Of a DNA stretch of 64,000 nucleotides, positions 1 to 9,035 are shown piece after piece. Under the pieces are notes generated by a model, which was not told where the DNA came from, searched no databases, and saw nothing but the letters and a program-made list of their open reading frames with translations. Within the stretch, counting starts at the first letter, position 1. Each line of letters begins with the position of its first letter. The translations under genes were made by a program, and so were the position numbers. Source of the DNA: Methylobacterium sp. J-078 (GTDB lineage: Bacteria > Pseudomonadota > Alphaproteobacteria > Rhizobiales > Beijerinckiaceae); assembly GCF_022829285.1 (NCBI RefSeq), contig NZ_JAKSYI010000025.1, positions 28,509 through 92,508 of the forward strand. Direction: 5' to 3'.

Positions 1-232
1 CATCGCCAGCCGGAACGCCTTCGTCTCCTGCGGGCATTCCCACACGGACGGGGCGGGGCTCGTCTTCCTGATCTGCCGCAACTGCGGGACCATCGACGAG
101 ACGACGGCGCCGGAGGTCGAGGACCAGCTCGGACGGACCCTCGCCAAGGCCGGGTTTCGGCCGATCAGCCGCATCCTCGAGGTGGAGGGCGAGTGCGGCG
201 CCTGCCTCGGGCAGGCCGGCGCCGAAGGTTGA
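1..232 (+). CDS. Fur-family metalloregulator, Zur-like (C-terminal part only)
   Basis: This is the 3' end of a reading frame that enters from the left edge and stops with TGA at 230-232; 76 residues are visible. They contain a His-rich turn (SCGHSHTDG), then LICRNCG and, near the end, CGAC. The two CxxC pairs are the structural zinc site of the Fur family. The order 'NAF..C.H.H...' followed by 'F.IC..CG...E' fits Zur, the zinc-uptake repressor, better than Fur or PerR. The DNA-binding domain lies outside the window, so the subfamily is an inference. No downstream partner is visible; the next gene is on the opposite strand. Confidence 0.75.
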   Translation, partial: IASRNAFVSCGHSHTDGAGLVFLICRNCGTIDETTAPEVEDQLGRTLAKAGFRPISRILEVEGECGACLGQAGAEG

Positions 233-251
233 GGCGGCGTCCGCCGCAGCC

Positions 252-1766
252 TCAGAACGCGTTCTTGTAGGCGCGCGGCGAGAACACGGTCATGAACATG
301 ATCCGGATGTCGAACCAGATCGACCAGTTGTCGATGTAGTGCAGGTCGTGCTGGACGCGGCGCTCCATGTCGAGGTCCGTCAGGGTCTCGCCGCGCAGGC
401 CGTTGACCTGGGCCCAGCCGGTGATGCCCGGCATCACGTTGTGGCGGCGCGCGTAGAGGGCGATGCGGTTCTCGAAGCTGCGGTCGTGCGCGAGGGCGTG
501 CGGGCGGGGGCCGACCAGGGACATCTCGCCGAGCACGACGTTGAGGAGCTGCGGCAACTCGTCGATGTTCGAGCGGCGCAGCATGGCGCCGATGGGCGTG
601 ATGCGGCTGTCGTTGCGGGTGGCCTGCTTGAAGACGGTCTCCTGCGCCACCTTCATGCTGCGGAACTTGTAGACGCCGAAGGGCTGCTGGTTGAAGCCGT
701 AGCGCTTCTGCCGGAAGAACACCGGGCCGGGGCTGTCGAGCTTGATCAGCACGGCGACCGCGAGGAAGAGCGGGGCGAGCAGGACCAGCGCGACGAGGGC
801 GAGGGTCAGGTCGAGGGTGCGCTTGAGGAAGAGTTCGCCGGCCTGGAGCGGGCGGCGCCCGATGTTGATGCCCGAGAGGCGGCCGACGCGGGCGAGCTTC
901 AGGTCGGGGAAGCGGTCCATCACCGAGCCGGGGCGCAGGTGCAGGGCGGCCGGCACGCGCAGGAACGCGTCGATGCAGCGCTCGATGTCGGCGGCCTCGG
1001 ACCAGGGCACCAGGATGAAGACGTCGTCGGGACGCAGGAAGCGCACCACCGAGACCGCCAGGTCGAGATCCTCCGACATCTGGGCCCGGCGCGAGGCTTC
1101 GTCCCCCATCGGGTCGATCCGGCGCAGGTAGCTGGTGCCGATGACGCGCAGACCCAGGGCCTCCGCGTCGTTGTGGGCGTAGAAACGGGCGATGTCCTCC
1201 TCGTAGCCGACGAGGTGGATGCGGTTGATGGAGGCCGAGGCCGGGGTCACGGCCCGGCGCACCACGCCGAGCGCCACGGTCCGCACGATGAGCAGGGCCG
1301 GCAGGCCCGAGACGAAGAACCCGAGGGAGACGAGGCGCGAGTAGTCCTGCGTGGTCTTGGTGGCGAAGCCGATCACCAGGGCGATGGCCCAGGCACCGAC
1401 CCACACCGTCGCGGCCCGCTTGAGGTGCGGCCGGTCGGAGAGCAGCGTCTCGATGCTGTAATCCTCGCGCACGAGGTTGGTGAGCAGGACGAACAGGCCG
1501 ACCAGGGCCGAGAGCTCGAAGCTGCCGCTGGTGCTCACCGCCGGGATATTCCCCTGCATCGAGACGTAATAGGCGAGATCGACCAGGGCGGCGACGCCCA
1601 GGATGGCGGCGAGATCGGCCAGGGCCGTCGCCACCGGGATGCCCGCGCGGAAGGCCGCGCGGCTGCGGCGCGGCATGAGGGCCGTCCAGACGTCGCGGCG
1701 TGACCGGGCGACCGGAAGCTTTTCGAAGACGTCGGGGATGCGATCTTGAAACATCTGGAGCGCCAT
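252..1766 (-). CDS. Undecaprenyl-phosphate sugar-1-phosphate transferase (exopolysaccharide priming glycosyltransferase)
   Basis: A 504-residue membrane protein of the WcaJ/ExoY polyprenyl glycosylphosphotransferase family. It would transfer a sugar-1-phosphate from a nucleotide sugar to undecaprenyl phosphate, the first step of exopolysaccharide or capsule assembly at the inner membrane. The N-terminal third holds several hydrophobic segments, the middle is a CoA-binding-like domain, and the last 200 residues are the catalytic domain. That domain has another membrane helix, the run FFRQKRYGFN, YKFRSM, and the signature DELPQLLNV...MSLVGPRP. I chose the ATG at 1766 (MALQMFQD) because AGGACG precedes it and the further upstream frame lacks family character. 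No other polysaccharide genes adjoin it, so it may be a scattered priming enzyme. Confidence 0.9.
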   Translation of the reverse strand: MALQMFQDRIPDVFEKLPVARSRRDVWTALMPRRSRAAFRAGIPVATALADLAAILGVAALVDLAYYVSMQGNIPAVSTSGSFELSALVGLFVLLTNLVREDYSIETLLSDRPHLKRAATVWVGAWAIALVIGFATKTTQDYSRLVSLGFFVSGLPALLIVRTVALGVVRRAVTPASASINRIHLVGYEEDIARFYAHNDAEALGLRVIGTSYLRRIDPMGDEASRRAQMSEDLDLAVSVVRFLRPDDVFILVPWSEAADIERCIDAFLRVPAALHLRPGSVMDRFPDLKLARVGRLSGINIGRRPLQAGELFLKRTLDLTLALVALVLLAPLFLAVAVLIKLDSPGPVFFRQKRYGFNQQPFGVYKFRSMKVAQETVFKQATRNDSRITPIGAMLRRSNIDELPQLLNVVLGEMSLVGPRPHALAHDRSFENRIALYARRHNVMPGITGWAQVNGLRGETLTDLDMERRVQHDLHYIDNWSIWFDIRIMFMTVFSPRAYKNAF

Positions 1767-2285
1767 GTCCCGTCCTGATGCGGAAACTGTCCCAAGTTGA
1801 ACCAAACGACGGTTCGAACCTGATTTCTGAGGCTGAACCCGCAAAGCCCGGGCCCCAGTACGCCACGCATCAGAGCGGCTTCGCCGAACGAAACCGCGCG
1901 CCACCTTCCGTTGGATCCGATGCGCCCCTGGTCGGGCGCCATCCGAGTCCAAACACATCCGAGGTAAGTTGTTGTCGCCGTAGCACGCCGTAAGACGGCC
2001 CGTAGCGAACTGCAACGGAACGTTAACTGAACGAAACGGCTGTCCGCAGCAGGATTATCGGCGCCGTGCCAGATCTCACGTCCGGGCAGCGAACAGTCGG
2101 TCGGGTTCGCCCGGACCGACGGCTCACAGTCGTAACCTTCGCGGTCGCATTCAGGGGGGCTGATCGCGCGCGGCGCCCGCGGCATCGAGAGTGGACGCTC
2201 AGGGCCGCGAGGCCAGGTGCCGCTCGGCGTGCCCGGGCACCCTGCCGACCCTCTCGGATGGAGCCGCATCGGGTCTCGTGGCGAA
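1767..2285. other. Intergenic region, no gene seen
   Basis: About 520 bases between two minus-strand genes. Open frames here lack recognisable protein character. The only structure I see is a stem-loop at about 2096-2120 (GTCGGTC pairing with GACCGAC plus GGG/CCC around TTCG). It has no T-tract, so terminator function is not supported. The promoter of the glycosyltransferase gene must lie in this stretch. Confidence 0.4.
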
Positions 2286-2618
2286 TCAGGCGACCGCCGA
2301 ATCAGGTCGCGCGACGGTCTGGATCGTCTCGAATCCCTCGAATTGCGGGTGTCCCAGGTACAGGGGCTTCGTGGACGGCACGCGGCCATGTGCCTTGCGG
2401 AACTGCTCGGAGCGGGTCCAGGCCTCGAAATCGGCCTTGGACGACCAGATCGTGTGCGAGGCGTAGAGGACGTGATCCTCGTGCTCGGGCCCCTTGAGGA
2501 GATGGAATTCGACGAAGCCCGGCATCTCGCCGAGATGACTGTCGCGGCCGAGCCAGACCTGCTCGAAGTCTTCGGTCGCGTCCTTGACGACTTTGAATCG
2601 ATTCATCGCGATATACAT
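2286..2618 (-). CDS. Antibiotic biosynthesis monooxygenase-fold protein (IsdG/HmoB-like)
   Basis: A 110-residue protein of the dimeric alpha/beta-barrel ABM superfamily. Features seen are an N-terminal strand MYIAMNRFKV, then 'W..RDSHLGEMPGFVEFHLL', and 'Y.SHTIWSSKADFEAW..S..F..AH', the typical order in heme-degrading monooxygenases of the IsdG/HmoB type and in related putative quinol monooxygenases. In those enzymes the conserved Asn and Trp residues shape the heme pocket; an N (MNRF) and W (SHTIWSS) are present here. The start at 2618 follows an AGGTGG ribosome-binding site. Heme breakdown for iron is plausible, but no iron-uptake genes adjoin it, so the substrate is unproven. Confidence 0.75.
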   Translation of the reverse strand: MYIAMNRFKVVKDATEDFEQVWLGRDSHLGEMPGFVEFHLLKGPEHEDHVLYASHTIWSSKADFEAWTRSEQFRKAHGRVPSTKPLYLGHPQFEGFETIQTVARPDSAVA

Positions 2619-3085
2619 GATCCACCTGGGGTTTTTCGATGTTCCGGGACGTCCCGGATCACGCCCTGAACCTGGGGCGTGCGGGGGCAAAAGGCCATGT
2701 GGCGGGACGCATCGGCCACGTTCCGCCCTTCGCGCCGGCGTTCCGCTCGACGCCGCGGACAGCATTCGTGACGCCGTGTGCCCGCTCGCCGATCAAAATT
2801 CCATGGATGCCCGGGCAGCGGCAGGCTTGCCATCCGTGCCGGCTTTGTGGTCAAGCTGTCACAACGCATGACCGATGCTGACGCGGAGTAAAACATCGGG
2901 TGGCATTTGATGCGGGACAAGGATAGCTTCTGTCGGAATGCTCTATCGACGATCAAAGGCCTCGATCTCCCAACGAATGCACTTAAAGAATCCTGACGAC
3001 GTTCGTACGAAAGCGCTCAGAGCCGATCGCCCTGGAGGCGGATCCGAGCTGAAGCGAGGCCTTTCCACAAGGACTGAACCGAGAG
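2619..3085. other. Intergenic region between divergent genes
   Basis: About 470 bases separate the divergently read ABM-fold gene and the XRE regulator, so both promoters should lie here. The 2870-3010 part is less GC-rich than its surroundings, as expected for promoter DNA. I could not define a convincing -35/-10 pair, RNA gene or repeat. Confidence 0.35.
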
Positions 3086-3517
3086 ATGATGCCCAAGCAG
3101 ACCACCGACGTTGATCGCCTCGTCGGATTGAGGATCACCGCCCTGCGCAAGGCGCGCGGACTGAGTCAGACGGCGCTCGGCACCGCCGTGGGCGTCACGT
3201 TCCAGCAGGTGCAGAAGTACGAGAAGGGCCAGAACCGTGTCGGCGCCGGACGCCTGCGCGAGATCGCCCGCCTGCTCGAGGTCCCGGTCTCGGCCTTCTT
3301 CGAGGAGGACGACATGGGCGGAACGCAATCCGACGTGTTCGGCTTCCTCAGCGCGCAGGGCGCCATCGAGTTGCTCCGCGCCTACGCGCTGATCGAGGAC
3401 GACCAGCTCCGCCGGGACGTCCTCGCCATCGTGCGGACGGCCGCCAAGATGGGGAAGCAGGCGCCCGAGCCGGCTCCCGCTCCGACGCCGGCTCCGACGC
3501 CGGCGCCGGCCAGCTAG
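3086..3517 (+). CDS. XRE-family helix-turn-helix transcriptional regulator
   Basis: A 143-residue protein with a single Cro/C1-type HTH domain at residues 10-70 (GLRITALRKARGLSQTALG, then FQQVQKYEKGQNRV), followed by 'LREIARLLEVPVSAFFEE'. This is the common alphaproteobacterial short XRE type. The rest forms a small C-terminal helix region and ends in a proline/alanine tail encoded by short tandem GCTCCGACGCCG-type repeats, so tail length probably varies between strains. Such proteins often regulate themselves. No phage or plasmid genes are nearby, so the target genes are unknown. Confidence 0.85.
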   Translation: MMPKQTTDVDRLVGLRITALRKARGLSQTALGTAVGVTFQQVQKYEKGQNRVGAGRLREIARLLEVPVSAFFEEDDMGGTQSDVFGFLSAQGAIELLRAYALIEDDQLRRDVLAIVRTAAKMGKQAPEPAPAPTPAPTPAPAS

Positions 3518-3569
3518 GCTCCGCCCGGGCGGCGGCGCGTTTCACCGCGCCGCCCCGATCCCCGGATCC

Positions 3570-4880
3570 TCAGCCGATCAGGTGGAAGAAGCTGCCGCTC
3601 GTCCGGCCCCGTCGATGCCCCGCGAGGCCGAGGGGAACGCCCTCGGCATCGGTGACGCTGGCGAGACCCGTCTCGTCCGTCGGGGCGGCGCTGCGCTCGC
3701 TCGCATAGTGGAATTCGTGTCCGACGAGGCGTGCGCCCGTTCCCCCGAGGGGGCCCTCTGCCAGGAGCGTGGCGACGCGGTAGCCGAGGTGCAGGCGGCG
3801 GGCCTTGTAGGAGGTCGCCACCGGCAGCAGGCCAGCCATGGCGTGCGTGACTCCCGCCGCATCCTCCAGGCTCTCGCCCAGCACCATGTAGCCGCCGCAC
3901 TCGCCGTGCACCGGCCTGTCCTGCGCGAACGCCCGTAGGCCGTCGAGGAAGCGCCGGGCCTGGGCGAGGTGCCCGGCATGGAGCTCGGGGTAGCCGCCGG
4001 GCAGCCAGCAGGCATCACAATCGGCCGGGGGGGGCGCGTCGGCCAGGGGCGAGAAGGGGACGAGCTCGGCGCCCGCTGCCCGCCAGCCAGCCTCCATGTG
4101 CGGGTACAGGAACGAGAAGGCCGCATCCGACGCGATGGCGATGCGCTGGCCCGGCGGCCGGGGCAGAAGCCCAGCGCCCGGAGCGGGGGCCGCGCCCGCC
4201 GCCGCCGCCAGGATCGCGTCGAGGTCGAGCCCCGCCTCCGCGAGGTCCGCGAGCCGGTTCAGGCGATCTTCGAGGTCGTTGGTCTCGCGGGCCTGGACGA
4301 GGCCGAGATGGCGCTCGGGCAGGACGAGGCTCGCATCCCGCATCAGCGCCCCGAGGACGGGCATGCCGATGCGGTTCAGGCCCGTCTCCACGAGGCGGCG
4401 GTGGCGGGCGCTCGCGACCTTGTTGAGGATCACCCCGGCGATGCGGATGCGCGGATCGTAGGCCCGGCACCCGAGGGCGAGGGCGGCGGCCGACTGCGCG
4501 GCGCCCGAGACGTCGAGGACGAGGATCACCGGCCAGCCGTAGCGCGCGGCGATGTCGGCATTGGCGCCCGTGCGGCCCTCCGGCGCCACGATGCCGTCGA
4601 ACAGCCCCATCGAGCCCTCGGCCACCACGAGGTCGGCGCCCGCGGCCGCGAGGGCCGCTACCGCGTCGAGCATCGGCTCCGGCATGGCGAAGCTGTCGAG
4701 GTTGAAGCTCGGATGGCCGGTGGCGGCCTGGTGGAAGGCCGGGTCGATGTAGTCCGGCCCGCACTTGGCGCCGCGCACGGCCAGCCCCCGGCGGGCCAGC
4801 GCCCGCATCAGCGCCAGGGTCACGGTGGTCTTGCCCGAGCTGGAGCGCGGGGCGGCGACGAGGAGGCCGGGCACGCTCAC
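3570..4880 (-). CDS. cobB: Hydrogenobyrinic acid a,c-diamide synthase
   Basis: CobB amidates the a- and c-carboxylates of hydrogenobyrinate using glutamine and ATP, just before cobalt insertion in the aerobic B12 pathway. The 436-residue frame has an N-terminal P-loop ([10 protein letters not shown], residues 10-19), a central dethiobiotin-synthetase-like fold, and a C-terminal class I glutamine amidotransferase domain. That domain has [10 protein letters not shown], the nucleophile cysteine in GECGGYM (about residue 328) and a late GHEFHY histidine. It starts with GTG at 4880 and shares GTGA with the cobM stop, so the two are probably translationally coupled. It is the last gene of cobL-cobE-cobM-cobB. 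Confidence 0.95.
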   Translation of the reverse strand: MSVPGLLVAAPRSSSGKTTVTLALMRALARRGLAVRGAKCGPDYIDPAFHQAATGHPSFNLDSFAMPEPMLDAVAALAAAGADLVVAEGSMGLFDGIVAPEGRTGANADIAARYGWPVILVLDVSGAAQSAAALALGCRAYDPRIRIAGVILNKVASARHRRLVETGLNRIGMPVLGALMRDASLVLPERHLGLVQARETNDLEDRLNRLADLAEAGLDLDAILAAAAGAAPAPGAGLLPRPPGQRIAIASDAAFSFLYPHMEAGWRAAGAELVPFSPLADAPPPADCDACWLPGGYPELHAGHLAQARRFLDGLRAFAQDRPVHGECGGYMVLGESLEDAAGVTHAMAGLLPVATSYKARRLHLGYRVATLLAEGPLGGTGARLVGHEFHYASERSAAPTDETGLASVTDAEGVPLGLAGHRRGRTSGSFFHLIG

Positions 4881-5674
4881 CGTCCCACTCCGTCCGTGCG
4901 TTCGCCCAGCACGGTCTCGCTCGTCGGCCGGAAGCGCCGGTCGTAATCGGGGGAATACAGCGCGCTTTCCCGGAACTCGGCCGGATCGAGGGCGGGGCCG
5001 ACCAGGATCAGCGCCGTGCGCTCCAATCCGGCCTCGGCCACCTGGCCGGCGATCGTCGCCAGGGTTCCGGTGAGCACCCGCTCGTCGGGCCAAGTGGCGC
5101 GGAACACCACCGCGGCCGGGCAATCCGCGCCGTAGAACGGGGTCAGCTCGGAGACCACCGCGTCGATGACGTGGATCGACAGATGCAGGGCGAGGGTGGC
5201 CCCGGTGCTGGCGAAGGCCGCCAGGGTCTCGCGCTCCGGCATGGCGCTGGCGCGCCCCGAGGTGCGGGTGAGGACCACGGACTGGGCGAGGCCCGGCACG
5301 GTGAGCTCCCGCCGCAGCAGCGCGGCGGCGGCGGCGAAGGAGGGCACGCCCGGGGTCACCGTGAAGGGGATGCCGGCCTGGGTGAGGCGGCGGGTCTGCT
5401 CGGCGAGCGCGCTCCAGATCGAGAGGTCGCCCGAATGCAGGCGCGCCACGTCCTGGCCCGCCGCGTGGGCGGCGGCGCATTCGGCGACGATCGCGTCGAG
5501 GTCGAGGGGGGCGGTGTCGACGATGCGAGCGCCGGGCGGACACCAGCCCAGGATCTCGGGCGCCACGAGGGACCCGGCATGCAGGCAGACGGGGCAGCGC
5601 GCGATGAGGTCGCGGCCGCGGACGGTGATGAGGTCGGCGGCACCCGGGCCGGCGCCGATGAAGTGAACGGTCAT
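4877..5674 (-). CDS. cobM: Precorrin-4 C11-methyltransferase
   Basis: CobM uses S-adenosylmethionine to methylate C-11 of precorrin-4, giving precorrin-5. The 265-residue protein has the uroporphyrinogen-methyltransferase fold: [17 protein letters not shown] at the N terminus, the GDLSIW loop that binds SAM, and TPGVPSF in the linker. Its start (ATG at 5674) overlaps the cobE stop by four bases, and its own stop overlaps cobB. Length and motifs match the family, with no sign of damage. Confidence 0.95.
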   Translation of the reverse strand: MTVHFIGAGPGAADLITVRGRDLIARCPVCLHAGSLVAPEILGWCPPGARIVDTAPLDLDAIVAECAAAHAAGQDVARLHSGDLSIWSALAEQTRRLTQAGIPFTVTPGVPSFAAAAALLRRELTVPGLAQSVVLTRTSGRASAMPERETLAAFASTGATLALHLSIHVIDAVVSELTPFYGADCPAAVVFRATWPDERVLTGTLATIAGQVAEAGLERTALILVGPALDPAEFRESALYSPDYDRRFRPTSETVLGERTDGVGR

Positions 5675-6087
5675 GGCTCTTGGGTGACGGATTGTGCACG
5701 AAGCGCAAGGGCGCAGGTGGCCCCGGCGCTGGCGATTCGCCGCAGCAGCAGCGTCGCACCGGGCCCGGCGGCGGCGAGGGCTGCGGCCTCCGCCACTGAG
5801 CCGACCCGGCGCGAGGCCTCGATCCGCTGCGACCGGGTGGGCACGTCGGCGTCCACGGCGATCAGGGCCTCGGGCGGAACCGCGTCCAGGGGACAGCCCA
5901 GGGCCTCGCCGACCGCGCGGATCGCCGGCTCTCCGGCCCGGTCGGCGGCGGTGGCGAGGCGCGCGAGGCGGGTGCGCGGCAGGCCGGCCGCGTCGCAGGC
6001 CCGGTCCACGAGCGCCACGATCTCATCGGCCGGGGTCGCATGGCGGAACCCGATCCCGGCGACGAGGTCGCGTTCGGCCGGCCTCAT
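5671..6087 (-). CDS. cobE: Cobalamin biosynthesis protein CobE (CbiG C-terminal-like)
   Basis: A 138-residue protein equivalent to the C-terminal domain of CbiG. It begins [17 protein letters not shown] and contains '[10 protein letters not shown]' and '[20 protein letters not shown]', the usual CobE order. CobE is needed for aerobic B12 synthesis, but its biochemical role is poorly defined; handling of a pathway intermediate has been suggested. I chose the ATG at 6087 because it overlaps the cobL stop as ATGA, like every other junction in this operon. An alternative upstream start would overlap cobL by a further 18 bases. Confidence 0.88.
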   Translation of the reverse strand: MRPAERDLVAGIGFRHATPADEIVALVDRACDAAGLPRTRLARLATAADRAGEPAIRAVGEALGCPLDAVPPEALIAVDADVPTRSQRIEASRRVGSVAEAAALAAAGPGATLLLRRIASAGATCALALRAQSVTQEP

Positions 6088-7286
6088 GCCTTGACCCAGG
6101 CCCATTGCGTCACCGGCATCGCCCCGCGCCAGCCGTGCAGGTGCCCGACCGGATCGGCATGGGTCACCGTCAGGCGCTTCAGGCTGCCGCCGCGCTGCGC
6201 GAAGGCCGCGAGCAGCACGGCCTCACCCTCCAGGGTCACCACGTTGGCGACGAGGCGTCCGCCCGGGGGCAGGGCGGCGACGGCCGCCTCGAGGACCCCC
6301 GACGCGGTGACGCCGCCGCCGATGAAGACGGTGTCGGGCGCCGGCAGGCCGGCGAGCGCTCCGGGGGCGGAGCCCTCCACCACGCGCAGGTCCGGTACGC
6401 CGAGGCGGCCCGCGTTGCGGGCGATGCGGGCGGCCCGGGCCGGGTTGCCCTCGACGGCGATGGCCCTGAGGCTCGGATGGCGCAGCATCCACTCGATGGA
6501 GATCGAGCCCGCCCCGGCGCCGATGTCCCACAGAATCTGGCCGGCGCGTGGGCGCAGGGCCGCCAGCGTCACGGCCCGGATGTCGGCCTTGGTGAGCTGG
6601 CCGTCATTCTCGAACCAGGCATCGTCGAGGCCCGGGCTGAGGGTCACCACCTGCGCCGTCGGCGGACCGACGACCTCGATGCCGAGGGTGTTGAGCGGGT
6701 CGATCCCCGTGAGAGCGAAGCCCTCCGCCGTCGCGCTGCGGCGGCGCTCGCGCGGACCCCCCATGGCCTCCAGGACGGTGAGGCGGGACGCGCCGAGTCC
6801 GCGCTCGACCAAGAGCGCGGCGACCGCCCCCGGCGTGGTCTCGTCCCAGGTCAGGACGAGGAGGCGGGTGCCGGGCTGGAGGTGCGGGATTAGTCGGGGC
6901 AGCGCCCGGCCGTGCAGGGTGAGGCAGGCGGTCTCCGCCAGGGGCCAGCCGAGGCGGGCACCGGCGAGGCTGAAGGCGGAGGGCTGGGGGAAGACCCGCA
7001 TCTCCTCCGCGGGCACGAGGCGGGCGATCTCGGCGCCGATGCCGTAATGGAACGGGTCGCCGGTCGCGAGGATGCAGGTGGGTGTCCCGCGCCGGGCGAG
7101 GAGGCCCGGATAGGCGTCCGCGATCGGGCTCGGCCAGGCTCGCGTCTCGGCGGCGAGCGGCGCGGCCAGCGCCAGGTGCCGGCGCCCGCCATAGACGAGG
7201 CGCGCGCCGTCGAGGGCCGCGCTCGCGGCGGGACTCAGGCCCGCGCGGCCGTCCTCGCCGATGCCCACGATGGTGAGCCAGGGCAT
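6084..7286 (-). CDS. cobL: Precorrin-6Y C5,15-methyltransferase (decarboxylating)
   Basis: CobL methylates C-5 and C-15 of the corrin ring and removes the acetate carboxyl at C-12, producing precorrin-8X. The 400-residue protein fuses two enzymes. Residues 1-200 are a CbiE-type methyltransferase (IVGIGEDGRAGL, ATGDPFHYGIG). Residues 210-400 are a CbiT-type Rossmann methyltransferase with its SAM motif in LWDIGAGAGSISIEW. The ATG at 7286 is favoured because MPWLTIVGIG is the normal beginning. An ATG at 7307 is also in frame, and neither has a strong ribosome-binding site. It is divergent from cobK, and the two starts are only 34 bases apart. Confidence 0.95.
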   Translation of the reverse strand: MPWLTIVGIGEDGRAGLSPAASAALDGARLVYGGRRHLALAAPLAAETRAWPSPIADAYPGLLARRGTPTCILATGDPFHYGIGAEIARLVPAEEMRVFPQPSAFSLAGARLGWPLAETACLTLHGRALPRLIPHLQPGTRLLVLTWDETTPGAVAALLVERGLGASRLTVLEAMGGPRERRRSATAEGFALTGIDPLNTLGIEVVGPPTAQVVTLSPGLDDAWFENDGQLTKADIRAVTLAALRPRAGQILWDIGAGAGSISIEWMLRHPSLRAIAVEGNPARAARIARNAGRLGVPDLRVVEGSAPGALAGLPAPDTVFIGGGVTASGVLEAAVAALPPGGRLVANVVTLEGEAVLLAAFAQRGGSLKRLTVTHADPVGHLHGWRGAMPVTQWAWVKA

Positions 7287-7320
7287 GGACACCGCGTTAG
7301 CGCTCATCGAGAAGGACACC

Positions 7321-8052
7321 ATGCGAATTCTGATCCTGGGCGGCACCGGCGAGGCGAGCGCCCTGGTGCGCGGACTCCTGGCGCGGGGAGATCCCCATGG
7401 CGTCACCCTGTCGCTCGCCGGCCGCACCAGCCAGCCGAAGGCTCAGCCCGTACCGACCCGCATCGGCGGCTTCGGCGGCGCGGAGGGTCTGGCCGCGTGG
7501 CTCGCCCAGGACCGCACCGACCTCGTGGTCGACGCGACGCATCCCTTCGCGGCCCAGATGAGCGCCAACGCGGCCGAAGCCTGCGCCCGGACCGGAACGC
7601 GCCTCCTGGCGATCCGCCGCCCCGCCTGGGAGCCGGTCTCCGGCGATCGCTGGACGACGGTGCCCGACATGGCCGCCGCCGCCCTTGAGCTCGGCCCGGA
7701 GCCGCGCCGCGTGTTCCTCACCATCGGCCGGCAGGAGGTCGGCGCCTTCGCCGCCGCGCCGCAGCACGATTACGTGGTGCGCGCCATCGAGGGCATCGAT
7801 CTGGCGGTGCCGCGGCTGACGTCCATCCGGGCGCGCGGCCCCTTCGACGCGGCCGCCGAGGCGGCGTTCCTGGCCGAGGGCGCGATCGAGGTCCTGGTCA
7901 GCAAGAATTCCGGCGGGGACGCGACCTACGGCAAGATCGCAGCGGCGCGAGCGCTGGGCTTGGCCGTGGTGATGGTCGCCCGCCCGGAGAAGCCGGACGT
8001 GCCGAGCGTGCCCGACGTCGCGGCGGCCCTCGCGGGGATCGCCGCCCTCTGA
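7321..8052 (+). CDS. cobK: Precorrin-6A reductase
   Basis: CobK reduces precorrin-6A to precorrin-6B with NADPH. The 243-residue protein opens with MRILILGGTGEASALVRGL, the typical dinucleotide-binding start, and has 'VDATHPFAAQMSANA', 'FLTIGRQEVGAF' and 'VSKNSGGDATYGKI', all conserved in CobK/CbiJ. AAGGA precedes the ATG at a good distance. It is the only plus-strand gene in the left half of the B12 locus, and it is convergent with cobJ across a palindromic repeat. Confidence 0.95.
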   Translation: MRILILGGTGEASALVRGLLARGDPHGVTLSLAGRTSQPKAQPVPTRIGGFGGAEGLAAWLAQDRTDLVVDATHPFAAQMSANAAEACARTGTRLLAIRRPAWEPVSGDRWTTVPDMAAAALELGPEPRRVFLTIGRQEVGAFAAAPQHDYVVRAIEGIDLAVPRLTSIRARGPFDAAAEAAFLAEGAIEVLVSKNSGGDATYGKIAAARALGLAVVMVARPEKPDVPSVPDVAAALAGIAAL

Positions 8053-8095
8053 TCGTCGATCCAGTCGATCGCGACGGCTGATGTGCCCGGAACGG

Positions 8096-8196
8096 ACCCC
8101 CTCTCCCGTGCGGGAGAGGGCTGGGGTGAGGGTCGTGCCCCCTTCGAAGACGTCGCGCACCTCACCCTGTCCCTCTCCTTCCAGGAGAGGGGACCC
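8096..8196. repeat. Three-stem palindromic repeat, copy A (intergenic)
   Basis: About 100 bases between the convergent cobK and cobJ fold into two GC-rich hairpins: CCCTCTCCC/GGGAGAGGG at 8099-8120, and CCCTCTCC/GGAGAGGG at 8171-8191 around a TTCCA loop. An outer stem, GGGTGAGG (8124-8131) with CCTCACCC (8160-8167), encloses the segment between them. Nearly the same sequence and architecture recurs at 11045-11136 inside cobG. This is a REP/BIME-like repetitive element. Here it could act as a bidirectional transcription stop, although no T-tract is present. Confidence 0.8.
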
Positions 8197-8258
8197 GCGC
8201 GCGTCCGAGACCGAGTGGATCGGCCGGCGACGGGGTAAGGCCTGCGCCGACCCGCGCA

Positions 8259-9035
8259 TCAGGCCGCCGGCACGCTGCGCGGCGTGTAGACGAAGGGCGT
8301 CGCGTCGCCGCGGGGGATCAGGCGGGTGGCCGAGGCGCCGATGATCACCATCGTGGCCATGTCGGCCGTCGCCGTACGGGCCGCATCGAGGGTGAGCACC
8401 CGGATCGCCTCGTCGGGCCGCGAGACCGCGCGGGCGAAGATCACCGGCGTGTCGCCGCGCCGGATTTCGGCGGCGAGATCCAGGGCCTTGCCGAGCTGCC
8501 AGGGCCGCGCCGAGGAGATCGGGTTGTAGAGGGACACCACGAAATCCGCCCGCAGCACCGCCTCCAGCCGGGCGGTGATGACCTCCCAGGGCTTGAGGTT
8601 GTCCGAGAGCGACATCGCGCAGAAATCGCCGCCGAGCGGCGCGCCGAGGCGGGCGGCGGCCGCCAGCATCGCGGTGATGCCGGGCTCCACGGTGATGGGC
8701 AGGTGCGCCCAGGCCGGGTCGCCGGCCTCCACGGCCTCGAACACGGCCGCCGCCATGGCGAACACGCCGGGATCGCCGCCCGAAACCACCGCGACGCGCC
8801 GGCCGCTCGCCGCGAGTTCGAGGGCGTGGCGCGCGCGGTCGACCTCGACGCGGTTGTCGCTGGCGTGGCGCACGAGCCCCGGCCGCTCGGGCACGCGGGC
8901 GACGTAGGGGATGTAGCCGATGAGGTCCTGCGCCCCGGCCAGGGCTTCCTGGGCGGCGGCCGTCAGCAGGCGCGGGTCGCCGGGCCCCAATCCGATGACC
9001 GTGACCGAACCGGTCCCCGCAGACGGGCCGCTCAC
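8259..9035 (-). CDS. cobJ: Precorrin-3B C17-methyltransferase
   Basis: CobJ methylates C-17 and drives ring contraction to precorrin-4. The 258-residue protein shows VTVIGLGPGDPRLLT near the N terminus, 'LIGYIPYV', the SAM-loop 'VVSGGDPGVFAMA', 'VEPGITAMLAAAARLGAPLG' and 'SLYNPISSARPWQL', all characteristic of CobJ/CbiH. Translation most likely starts at GTG 9035, which overlaps the cobI stop as GTGA. It is the last gene of the riboswitch-controlled operon that begins at cbtB. Confidence 0.95.
   Translation of the reverse strand: MSGPSAGTGSVTVIGLGPGDPRLLTAAAQEALAGAQDLIGYIPYVARVPERPGLVRHASDNRVEVDRARHALELAASGRRVAVVSGGDPGVFAMAAAVFEAVEAGDPAWAHLPITVEPGITAMLAAAARLGAPLGGDFCAMSLSDNLKPWEVITARLEAVLRADFVVSLYNPISSARPWQLGKALDLAAEIRRGDTPVIFARAVSRPDEAIRVLTLDAARTATADMATMVIIGASATRLIPRGDATPFVYTPRSVPAA

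Noticed and set aside
2096..2120. Stem-loop upstream of the glycosyltransferase gene as a terminator or small RNA
   Set aside because: The stem has a bulge, no T-tract follows and no gene ends nearby.
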